NCBI RefSeq assembly: GCF_000004825.1
Contig: NW_008805089.1
Span: forward strand, 1,302,001-1,366,000
From: Heterostelium album PN500
Lineage: Eukaryota; Evosea; Eumycetozoa; Acytosteliales; Acytosteliaceae
Length of the DNA stretch: 64,000 nucleotides
Reading direction: 5' to 3'
Notes under the pieces: generated by a model
What the model was told of the DNA's origin: nothing
Databases searched by the model: none
Seen by the model: only the letters and a program-made list of their open reading frames with translations
Shown: positions 1 through 8,918 of the stretch, piece after piece
How the letters are laid out: the number at the start of each line of letters is the position of its first letter
Numbering within the stretch: position 1 is the first letter of the stretch
Program-made: the position numbers and the translations under genes

Positions 1-2225
1 ACAGATTTTGAAATTGGATAAAGAAGAAGAGTTTAGTCAGTTTGAACTAAAGAAGCAGAAAGCAAATCTTGGTGTAGAAAGTGCAGAGTCGCTCATTCAG
101 AATAGCTTGGGACATTTTGAAAAAGTAAAGGATATCGATCAATGCTGGCTTCAACAAGAACCATTGCAGTTGCTGGCGTTCCTGCCCACCGATAACTCGA
201 ATGACAACAACGCAGCAGCCGACGAGCTACTACTGATGCTAAACTCTGACCTCTCTAAACTGTTAAAGATGCGTTACAATGTATTCTGGAGTCACATACT
301 ACTGAATCAAACGGTGGTCGAGTTTCTCGAGAGTTTTCTTCGGTTTGTGAGTCGTCCGCATCAACCAATCAATCTGTGTGGCACCAACACTGCCAAGGCG
401 TTGGGTACCGCCGAGTTCCAGCAGTCGAAGCGTGTACTCGAACAACGTGTACTCGCTGTCCTCTCGCGAATGTCATTGCTACAGGAAAAGAATGGACAAT
501 ATATAGATCGTGACTACTATGCCAAGGCAATCTACGAACGTTCACTATTTGACATATCAAAAATCATCGATATATGCTCTGTTTTTGCAAATCGTTGTCT
601 ACCAGAAGTCAAATCGATTGTCAATCGTTTGTTTGATAATCAGCCAAAGTTTTATGATGATTTACCTGCTGTCGTTGCTTTACTATCTCGTTCTCTACTT
701 GAACTTAATCAAAGTATTATTCAAATCGTAAGTGAATACAATAGATCGGTAAAGACCGACGTCGGACTACTTACAAATAAATATTACTTTACTTTTCTTA
801 CTTTTAGAACAATATCGATTTATTAAAGATTGAAGATGCATGTTCATTCCTGCTGGATATAGTTTATAGTGTCGATTGTTTCTTAAAGGTATTCAGCTAT
901 GGTTGTCATGCATTCGAGGATAATGATACATTCATTCCGATTATCGTGTATTTCTATGAAAAGTTAATTCCAATTTTCGAGCAATCCGTTGGTGTTCAAT
1001 TAAAGTCACAGCTCAAACCAATCAAGACACATATACTTGGTATCGTTCACAGCATTATTAAGCATTGTCACACCAACAAACTGGATCAACTGGTGAATCT
1101 ACTGAGTGAGCCGTGTGTTGTCTGTGGAAAGAAAGCCAAGGGTGAGCCAAGATTGTCTTACCACGAGGTGTCGAAACGTTTGCTGTCAATGCTCGGTCGC
1201 TTGGTAGAGTACAAGGATTTCGAGAAATCAAGAAGATCCAAACAATTCAATACCTATTTCGAAGTTGTCAATCCCACTTCCATTCTATTTGACTATGAAG
1301 AGAAATCTTCATTCTCTACCAAGCTAATAGAGTTGTCTTGTTTTGATAGTGAAATGTAAGTAGTATCAAAAATTAACATTATTATATTTCATCTTATTAA
1401 TTGTTATTATTTATATGTTTTTTTTTAGTGATAAAGTTAAATTAACTTATTATTTAAATATGATGGGTAGAGAACTACCAAAAGATAAACCAACTAAAAA
1501 TACAATCACATCATCAAAACAATCATCGCCAGTGGCAGTCACCGAAGAAAAGAAACCAAATCCAACCGATCTCCAAAACATTCAGAGTGTAAAAGACATC
1601 TTCCAGGACTGGGGTGATAAGTTTATTTTTAAATGTTTGAAATTCTATAATGACAATGTAGAGAATACAGTCAATGCATTGTTTGAAGATAGTTTACCAT
1701 CACATTTGAAGTCAGTGAATAGATTAGAATCTTTTGCAGTTTCAACATCACCAACCATCAACAACAACAACAACAACCAAACAATTCCTACTGAACAAAC
1801 AAATACAACATCAACAACGACAACAACAACTAATACAACTTCATCAAAGAATATTGATGTAAATAATTTAAGTGTTGAAGTTTACGAGATGTCAATCGGT
1901 AAAAAGTATGATACAGATTAGTTACACAAGTTGAAATTATATTCTAATTCTTTTTATTATTTACAGATCAAACGATAATGTACCAATGACTCGTGACATT
2001 AAATCATATATTACAAACTATTCAAACTACGAGGCCATGTATGACGATGAATATGATGATTCTTTGGATGTATTTTTGGGTGTACCCGTCCAAGACGGTG
2101 AGAGTTTGGAAACTCAAGAGCAAGAAGAAAAGAAACCAGCAAATGAACCATTGGCTGTTAAGAAATCACACAGTAAAAAAGGATATGTTAACTTCCATAG
2201 GAGTAAACATGCCATGGGTCGTTAA
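1..2225 (+). CDS. ascc2: ASCC2-like activating signal cointegrator complex subunit with CUE domain (5' partial)
   Basis: The frame is open at the window edge, so the N-terminus is missing. Spliced exons are about 1-727, 808-1355, 1429-1905 and 1967-2225, all with GT/AG ends and compatible phases, leaving about 669 residues. The helical N-terminal part (NVFWSHILLNQTVVEFLESF, then DISKIIDICSVFANRCLPEV) looks like ASCC2. A CUE domain follows in exon 3 (LQNIQSVKDIFQDWGDKFIF and VENTVNALFEDSLPSHL), where ubiquitin would bind. The C-terminal YDDEYDDSLD segment is also typical of ASCC2. In animals ASCC2 works with the ASCC3 helicase in ribosome-collision response and alkylation repair. Poly-Asn/Thr tracts lie between the CUE domain and the C-terminus. 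Family assignment is by motif recognition without a database search. Confidence 0.85.
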
Positions 2226-2463
2226 TTTTGTGAATTAAATAAAATTACCAAGTCAACCATTCATTACAATATGTTAACAATGAAGGTCGATATTAACTAT
2301 TCACATGTGACACTAATCAAAACGATCTTCTTTAGAAGATAATTAGTTTTATTTATTATTTAAAAACAGTTATTCGGATCATTGTTGACGAATCATGTGT
2401 TTGCTAAAGTAAATTAATATTTTAAGAAATTTTAAATAAATTAAAAAACTCAGAGTTTACCAA
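2226..2463. other. Intergenic, 3' flanks of two converging units
   Basis: AT-rich spacer between the ASCC2-like stop codon and the stop codon of the reverse-transcriptase fragment on the other strand. I see no gene, no RNA structure and no clear poly(A) tract that would mark the 3' end of the retroelement. Confidence 0.5.
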
Positions 2464-3501
2464 TCAATGATTGTTTCTAAAATCCATCCAAGAAGAATGG
2501 AACAGTTTGAAGGAAGGTGAAGAAGTTGGATTAGTAAATTTTTTGGCACAATCAAGCATGGATGACCAAGTTTTGAAGTAACCAAATGAGTTGCTTCTAC
2601 TTAACAACAGGAATCTATTAAAGACCCATATCTTATAAGCAGCAGAGCGAAGAGATAGATCCCATAAATTCAGACCACCATCATTCCAGTGAAAGCAAGA
2701 CCTGTCCAAAGACATCAAAGCGGTGAACTTTGCTTTGGCATCAGGTGCACTGGTGAAGAACCAAGCGATAAGTCTGTTGACCCGCTTGATTTGATCAGGT
2801 GTGGGCGATTCAAGATAGAAGTGATAGAAGAGCATGGGAAGCACATAAGATTTAATGATAGTTGATTTAGCTCTTAGAGTATAAACTTTATACTTATACA
2901 GAGCTAGGTTAGCTTTAATAAGATTGAGTATACTTGCCAGTTTGGAGCAGTGACCATCCGGGTTGAAATTGACACCTAAGTATCTTTCAGGGACGGTGGA
3001 GACAGGGAACGGAAGGTTGGCAATGGAAGTGTTACCGAGCGGAATGATAACCGATTTACTAGAGTTAACGTCCGCAGTGGTGGATAGCTTGAACAGGTTA
3101 AACCAGTGGATGACTCTATGCAGTTCATCCAAGTTCCTGGTGAAAGCACCAGTGTCATCAGCGAACATGAGCAACTTGATTCTTTCGGGCGGTAGATACT
3201 TCAATACAAATCTCTTTTGCTCAAGTTTGATTGGAGCAGAACAAGGTAGACCAACAATATGCGAATCGGCGATGATCGCTCTCGCCAAACACTCAATCGT
3301 GAGAACAAAGAGAGTAGGAGAAAGGGGATCACCTTGCTTGGTGCCCCTATTGATGAAAAAGGTCTTGGTTTTGAAGCCGTTCACTAGAACAGAAGAGGGA
3401 GAGTTAGTAAGCATTGACATGATCAGATCAACAAATAGGAGCGGAACACCGATATGTAGCAGTGTACGTTTGATACTATCAATACTTAAAAAGTTATTCA
3501 A
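2464..3501 (-). mobile_element. 5'-truncated non-LTR retrotransposon reverse transcriptase fragment
   Basis: An uninterrupted 345-codon frame encodes the C-terminal half of a LINE-type reverse transcriptase. The GTKQGDPLSPTLFVLTIE block is the fingers/palm motif and LLMFADDTGAF is the catalytic FADD box. They are followed by the thumb-like region (SKSVIIPLGN), RYLGV and the GGLNLWDL motif seen downstream of LINE RT domains. The endonuclease, ORF1 and the first RT motifs are absent, and the frame opens into AT-rich DNA near 3505, which is the usual 5' truncation of target-primed retrotransposition. The absence of stops suggests a fairly young copy. It lies about 1 kb from a tRNA gene, in keeping with the tRNA-targeted TRE/NLTR elements of dictyostelids, but I cannot say which family it is. 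It is unlikely to be active alone. Confidence 0.88.
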
Positions 3502-4475
3502 ATTTTACTTTATTTCAACTTTAAATAAAGATAAATTTTATAACTTATTATATACTCATTTTTAAACTTAAATGTTGTAAAGTACAAAAGATATATAAAT
3601 ATTCTAATTCATTCTTTATTCTTTATTTAACTTTAATACATTCTCATAGATGACATATCCATTGATATTAATTTTAAATATTTAAACCTAAATAAGTATA
3701 AGATTAATAAATCGAATCAATATTTGTTAAACTTGTATGAGATATAATATTTAAACTCCTTATAGTAATATAGTATTCAGCGTGTTGAAAATTAATATAG
3801 AATAATATTAATCTATTGTTTGCAACCATTCTTTCTAATCAGGAAATTAATAATTAACAAGATTAGAATTTTTTTTAAATCTTCAATTCACCACACTTTT
3901 TGGCTTTGGATGTAATTTACTGTGTTTCTTACAAATTTTAATGATATATATTTTTTAGTAGTAGATCAATTTTACTTGTTTTGTGATTTTCAGAATCTGA
4001 TTTCATATTTTTTCTATTCTATTGCAGTTCTCAATTTATCTATATCTGGATGAATATATCTAGATAATGGTGTATATTTCATTGTGTCACAGCATCTATC
4101 CACAATAGGAATAAAATTGGAAAATACATTAATCTAATATATTGTCCAAAAAAAGAAATAAAATGTTTATTTTGAATATGCTAACATATCCATTTATATT
4201 TTAAAATACGAATAATATTCAAATAATATGTATACACGGTGTATTTAAATACATTAAATACAAAGTTAATAAATATTGTAAAGATTTATGTATTAACTTT
4301 ATTTGATCTTTAATGTATACAGATAATAACCTTTATCTTTATATGATTTTAAATTTAGAATACTTTAACAATTAAGATAAAGTTAATTGAATCTTTATGA
4401 GTATTGGTGTTGTACAAAATCAGGAACAAATAGCAACAAAAACCTTACCGCATGCAGTATAGTTTAATTTTAAAA
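3502..4475. other. Intergenic, very AT-rich, no gene seen
   Basis: About 970 bases between the truncated retroelement and the tRNA gene. All frames are closed by stops at short intervals. I see runs of A/T only, with no recognisable RNA gene or repeat. Confidence 0.6.
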
Positions 4476-4548
4476 TATCCTCAATGGGGTTCGAACCCAT
4501 GACCTATCGATTCGAAGTCGATTGCTCTTCCAACTGAGCTATGAAGAT
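4476..4548 (-). tRNA. tRNA-Arg (anticodon UCG), intronless
   Basis: Read on the minus strand, the 73 bases fold as a complete cloverleaf. The acceptor stem ATCTTCA pairs with TGAGGAT (one G-U). The D arm has GCTC/GAGC around AGTTGGAA. The anticodon stem is ATCGA/TCGAT with loop CTTCGAA, giving anticodon TCG at positions 34-36. The variable loop is AGGTC, and the T arm is ATGGG/CCCAT around TTCGAAC. The discriminator base is A, and CCA is not encoded, as expected for a eukaryotic nuclear gene. There is no intron. The A box (TAGCTCAGTTGG) and B box (GGTTCGAAC) for RNA polymerase III are intact. The neighbourhood carries retroelement debris on both sides. Confidence 0.95.
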
Positions 4549-5082
4549 CCCGATATAACAAGATAAAAAACAAAATTTTGATTCGAGGCTTCAAAATTCT
4601 ATCTAATTTATTTGTATTAGGACTCCTTTAAAGGTGGTTATTTAAATACTTTGTACTCTTTTCTCTCTTACTAATTTTTAAATAACTTTTTTTTAAGTAA
4701 AGTGGTTTTTAGTAACCCAAACCCACTCCTTTCTTTTATTTTCGAATTTAAATCTTTTTTCTTTTTTCTACCCTTTTCTACCTCTTTTTCTTCCCAGGTC
4801 TGTTATGTTCAGATACGTGTACGTGTACCCAACTTGGCCAACTGGCAGCGATGCTTCTTATTGGCTGGAGTTGTGAACCTGCTTAGACGCTAGCCATTAG
4901 GGTGGTGTCCCTTCATGCTCGCGCTTGCACTCCGTTAGAACAAGATTAACAATTGGATGACCAAAAGTTCTTAGATTCACCTACTAATCTACAAGAACAC
5001 CAAGGAAAAGTTTCCCATTTACCGAGAACGCCGAACCGATGGAGCCAAAATCAAAACCTGTGTTGTGTCTGACCAATCAAAT

Positions 5083-5280
5083 CCAAAATAACCATCTCAG
5101 GCTAAGCAATCAGCCAAGCCAAACCATCTCAAACCATCTCAAGCTAAGCAATAGCCAAGCCAAGCCAAACAATCTCAAACCATCTCAGGCTAAACAATTA
5201 GCAAAGCCAATCCAAACAATCTCAACATTCTCAATACTAAGCAATTAACCAATCCAAACCATCTCAAACCAAGCAATAAA
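5083..5280 (+). repeat. Imperfect tandem repeat of AACCATCTCAAGCTAAGCAA type
   Basis: About 200 bases made of variants of an AACCATCTCAAGCTAAGCAA / CAGCCAAGCCA unit, imperfectly repeated six or more times and strongly depleted of G on the plus strand. It leads directly into a short tail sequence and a poly(A) run. It is therefore probably the internal or 3' untranslated part of a retroelement rather than an independent satellite. A 69-codon frame starting at 5039 runs through it, but its low-complexity translation does not argue for a real protein. Confidence 0.6.
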
Positions 5281-5315
5281 ATCCATTTGAGTATTAAAAA
5301 AAAAAAAAAAAAAAA
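5274..5315 (+). mobile_element. Retroelement 3' end with 20-nt poly(A), copy A
   Basis: Positions 5274-5295 are identical to 8561-8582 (22 bases, containing AATAAAATCC and TTTGAGTATT) and are followed here by exactly 20 A (5296-5315). A shared short 3' terminus followed by poly(A) is the signature of a family of non-LTR elements or of RNAs mobilised by them. Copy A stops at GTATT, where copy B continues into a stem-loop. The 5' boundary is unclear; the repeat tract 5083-5280 and the sequence from about 4690 may belong to the same insertion. It lies about 750 bases upstream of the intact tRNA-Arg. Confidence 0.65.
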
Positions 5316-6050
5316 TTTCGATTCCTGATAGTCCTCACCTTTGGATGCTAACCATTCGGAATTCCGATCAAGATCACCGAGCACCACCTCTTCAAATGCA
5401 AAATACTAAACACCTACAAACCTATCAAAAAACGGGAAACTCGACACCGAAACGTTCATTAGATTTTTGGTGGTCATTTAATTGATTTCCATCCAGATCA
5501 CTGTTTTCTATCAAAATAAAGGCATTTCTATTGGATATATTTATTATTTGAATTTTAGTTTGATATTCTTAAAAATATTCGCTAGGAATTTCTATTATAT
5601 TCATTTTATTTGTTTATATTTATTATTATTATATTCTCTTATTATTTTTGTAAGTTGATATAATTAAAGTTACAATATCTCGACCAAAGTTTTTATACAA
5701 CATTCTTTTCCAAACAAACTTAAAATATAAAGTGAAAGAAGCTGTAATTTTTAAATTTAAAAAAGTGTAAACTTTGAAATATCTTTATTTTAGATACTTT
5801 ATCTATATTTAGCAGAATTTGGGTGAACCAACCATTGCATTTTATTAAGTTATTTTTTTTACAACATTTTTCCCACCTATAAAATTCTGTGTTTTGCAAT
5901 TTGAATGAAGATCAAAGAATTAAGAAAAGTATTTTAAGATTAAAGATTTAAAATTTTTATTATTTCTAAGTCTTGGGGGAATAAAACAGTAACAGTAACA
6001 ACACGTTTATATCTTCTTTTTGATTCTACAATCTTCAGATAGATAGATAT
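5316..6050. other. Intergenic, no gene seen
   Basis: About 735 bases of AT-rich DNA between the poly(A) end of copy A and the stop codon of the LRR/F-box-like gene. The first 100 bases after the poly(A) are richer in G+C than the rest, but I could not fold them into a tRNA or recognise them. Confidence 0.5.
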
Positions 6051-7499
6051 CTAATGATAATAATCATTGATTGTCTTAATATCGATATGATTCACCCAGT
6101 TGTTTTTATTCCTGATGGTCGGATGTTTTTGGATAACACCATCAAGCTTTTCAATGAGATTAGTTTTGTAGGCATCCTCTGGATCGCCATAGTCGTGGTA
6201 TTCGTCATCACCTTCAAAAGTAGATCTCAATCGGATATAGATTCTCTGCAATGTCTTGTTGCTTTGGAGGTCTTTTACAAATTGGTCCAGCGATTTAATC
6301 TTGTTTAGGGTTGGGTGAACGTGAACTACCACCCTGAGTATTTCCGTGATATCATTATCCTTCAAAAGCTCGGCAAGCTGTTGGAATGTTACTTCGAAAT
6401 CGACTTGCAATGATTTGACTGATTTCGGAAGAACCATCGACTCCAGTGGTTCATCGCTATTTCGATGTTGATGATCGATATTGTAAAGATGCAATCTATC
6501 CAAAACTCTGTCTAGCAATGGTAGATTGTAGTTGGCGATTATATCCAATTCGTTGATTGACGATCCTTTCTTGAATAGAGTCTCTAAAAATTCGTGTCCT
6601 CTTGGAATATAACAATCACTGTAATCAAAGCATTCCAAAGTATTTTGTTGACCCAAGAACTTGACCAACTCCTTAACAAAGACACCGTTGAATTTATTTC
6701 TTATATTGTGTTTCAACTTGAATCTCTTCAATTCTGTGAGTTTCGACAATAGCTTGAAGAATTTGCTTGCAAAAGGCTGCTGAGCTTGGTCAACGTCAAA
6801 GCCAGTGAGTTCCAAACTCTTCAAACCAAGGAATGGCTCTGCAAAGATGAATGAAAACATATCATCCATTAGATCATCATCACCATCTGAAACGAAATCT
6901 AGAGACAGGTGTTTAAGTGCTGATGTATCCAAACTAGCAAACGTCTCATAGTTTTTAGTGTAATTTAAATACATATCTCTAACTTCTAGACTCTCCAATG
7001 ATAATATGTTGTCGCTCTTAACTCCACCATCATCATCACTATCTTTGACAACTTCCTTCTCAACTCCTTCTACTTTTTCTAAAAAGAACTCCTCTTCATA
7101 GATTAATGATAGTTTCTTGACGGAACCAAATATCGATTTGAAAGAACTGACTGATTCGAATGGTTCGAAATACCTCTCCTCTGCAACGAGATGGGTTGCA
7201 GTTCCATAGAACTCCAACTTGTTTTCCTCGTCGTCTTTGTCAATATAATCATGGTCATCCATAGTCAATCTTATTGCTGTTCTATTGGCAATCGATGTGC
7301 GAACACCAGTATGGAATAACTTTGATACTGTGGCCAGCTCTATGATCCAATCTTGATAGTTTTGGCATACAACATCTGGATTTGTATCACTGGTTAATCT
7401 AAATTCATCTCTCAGCGAAACACATTCTGCAACAAAATAATCTAATATTTTGAAAAGAATAATCTTTGGTAAACTCTTTTCAACTTTACTGTCTGACAT
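6051..7499 (-). CDS. Dictyostelid F-box-like / leucine-rich repeat protein
   Basis: A single intronless frame of 482 codons with ordinary coding composition. The N-terminus (LPKIILFKILDYFV at about residues 10-23, then a SKLFHTGV segment near 60) has the pattern of dictyostelid F-box-like proteins, in which a helical box of about 45 residues precedes irregular leucine-rich repeats. The rest contains repeated L-x-x-L-x-L runs (KHLSLDFV, LKSLELTGF, LKRFKLKHN, VKSLQVDF) that fit an LRR solenoid, plus an acidic insert (KDSDDDGG). Such proteins are numerous in dictyostelids and often adjacent to repeats; if the F-box is genuine it would recruit substrates to an SCF ubiquitin ligase. Specific function unknown. 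The start is the first ATG of the frame. Confidence 0.75.
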   Translation of the reverse strand: MSDSKVEKSLPKIILFKILDYFVAECVSLRDEFRLTSDTNPDVVCQNYQDWIIELATVSKLFHTGVRTSIANRTAIRLTMDDHDYIDKDDEENKLEFYGTATHLVAEERYFEPFESVSSFKSIFGSVKKLSLIYEEEFFLEKVEGVEKEVVKDSDDDGGVKSDNILSLESLEVRDMYLNYTKNYETFASLDTSALKHLSLDFVSDGDDDLMDDMFSFIFAEPFLGLKSLELTGFDVDQAQQPFASKFFKLLSKLTELKRFKLKHNIRNKFNGVFVKELVKFLGQQNTLECFDYSDCYIPRGHEFLETLFKKGSSINELDIIANYNLPLLDRVLDRLHLYNIDHQHRNSDEPLESMVLPKSVKSLQVDFEVTFQQLAELLKDNDITEILRVVVHVHPTLNKIKSLDQFVKDLQSNKTLQRIYIRLRSTFEGDDEYHDYGDPEDAYKTNLIEKLDGVIQKHPTIRNKNNWVNHIDIKTINDYYH

Positions 7500-8297
7500 T
7501 ACTCTATTTTATCTCTTATCTAACTTTAAAAACTAAAATGAATGATCATTTTAAACCAAAGTAAAGTTACTGATTGAAGTTTACAAAAATTTTTTTTTTT
7601 TTTTGGATTTTTTTTTTCCCCGTGTTATTTTCGTGGAAAAATGAATTTACAAAACAAAACAAAACTGGCTCTTGCTTGTAACCATAAATCTAACAAAAAC
7701 ACCACAAATTTTTAATTTTTAAGTAAAAAGTTTTACTTTTTTTTTTAAAATTAATGAGCAGGCGAAAGTTGTCGGGAGCCAGTTTTGTTTTGTAATTAAA
7801 GTTGCGCTCTGACAGAACCAGTTGGGTTAATGATATAATAATAGTGAGTAAATAAATAGACAAAATTGGTGACCGTTTACGATGTTTGGTAATCTCGATA
7901 GATTACCTGTTGTAAATCTCTTCTCTTAGTCTGTCGCGATATTTTTATCTTTTTTACCTTTAACGTTTACTAAGAAAGTTACCTGAATGCTCGACAACTT
8001 TAGACTTGTCAGTCTTTGCTTGTTATAACAATATACACATTAATAGATTCTAATCTGTAGGTAATCATGTTGAGTATTTCTGATTTTAAATATAAAATAT
8101 GTGAGTAACACTTTTGATATAACTGTCACCGGGTAGCACATACTCTTGTCTCTGTATGAATCTTTTGAAACACTCTTTAACTAAGCTTCAATCAATATCT
8201 TATTTCTTTCAACTGATGAGATTGAAAGTGTGTTGTTGCCTTTTTTTAATTAGCAAAGATACAAATAAAATTCAATAGCTATCGTACTCCACCAGGT
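7500..8297. other. Intergenic with one foldback element
   Basis: About 800 bases upstream of the minus-strand LRR/F-box-like gene. Apart from the inverted repeat at 7644-7797, listed separately, I see no gene. Confidence 0.5.
7644..7797. repeat. Foldback element, inverted repeat of about 22-28 bp
   Basis: The left arm 7644-7671 and right arm 7776-7797 are reverse complements (ending in CTGGCTC and GAGCCAG). The only differences are one T and one extra five-base AAAAC-type unit in the left arm. Between them a second, inner palindrome AAGTAAAA/TTTTACTT sits near the centre. It could be a miniature inverted-repeat element or the source of a hairpin RNA. No target duplication is obvious at the edges. 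Confidence 0.7.
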
Positions 8298-8616
8298 ATG
8301 GATTCTCCACTGAAAACTTGCACACAACTCTCCCATCACACCCACCACTTCTATTACTCAACAACCAACAACATTAACAGACAAGCTAAACTAGAATACC
8401 ACAAACTAATCAGAAAATCAACACTAGACTTCAGTCGAAACAACATTCAAGCATATCAATCCATATGGCTGAAGAATCTTCACGACTTCAAACTCATCTG
8501 GAACCACCAAACCTGGAACTTCCCAACGCCATCCCACCTCACTAGCCAATAAACGAATAACAATAAAATCCATTTGAGTATTCTTCGAGATAGGAGAATA
8601 CTTTATAAAAAAAAAA
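8298..8616 (+). mobile_element. Retroelement 3' end with stem-loop and poly(A), copy B
   Basis: An 84-codon frame (8298-8552, translation rich in H, N, T and S) is followed by the 22-base terminus shared with copy A (8561-8582). Next comes a hairpin in which AGTATTCT pairs with AGAATACT (about 8577-8603), then a poly(A) of about 10. A stem-loop just before poly(A) is how several LINE families mark their 3' end for reverse transcription. The 5' limit is not visible, and the short frame may be the tail of an ORF2 or chance. The poly(A) abuts a broken tRNA-Arg copy. Confidence 0.6.
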
Positions 8617-8622
8617 TTCGAT

Positions 8623-8664
8623 TCGATTCGAAATCGATTTCTCTTCCAACTGAGCTATTAAGAT
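8623..8664 (-). pseudogene. 5' half of a tRNA-Arg gene (truncated pseudogene)
   Basis: On the minus strand this is the first 42 bases of the tRNA-Arg(UCG) found at 4476-4548, with three changes (position 6 C to A, one in the D-arm junction, one in the anticodon loop). Homology includes the whole D arm and anticodon loop and extends upstream through the 10-base 5' flank CCCGATATAA on the plus strand. It stops inside the 3' side of the anticodon stem, where the poly(A) of copy B begins. The T arm, B box and acceptor 3' strand are missing, so it cannot make a tRNA. Confidence 0.85.
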
Positions 8665-8918
8665 CCCGATATAAGTCGGTGATTGACAAAAATTTCTATT
8701 AGTACTTGTCTCTCAAGAATATTTTAATAGATAAAACATGATGCATATCTGTCATTCTAAACTATCTATACAATTCATCATCAGTTGCTAACTACAAATC
8801 ATCAATATTCTATCCTTTCGATTCAACACTAGACACAGCTTCTTAAGAGCCGATCCCTCCAAACATTCAAATAAAATCATAATTATTTTTTATTTTGATA
8901 AATGCTATGTTCCATTTA

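Noticed and set aside
2963-3565. 200-codon plus-strand frame
   Set aside because: Fully antisense to the reverse-transcriptase fragment; translation has no family features while the minus frame has the FADD box.
5316-5400. Possible tRNA-like piece after the poly(A) of copy A (contains TTCGATTCC)
   Set aside because: Could not be folded into D, anticodon and T arms on either strand.
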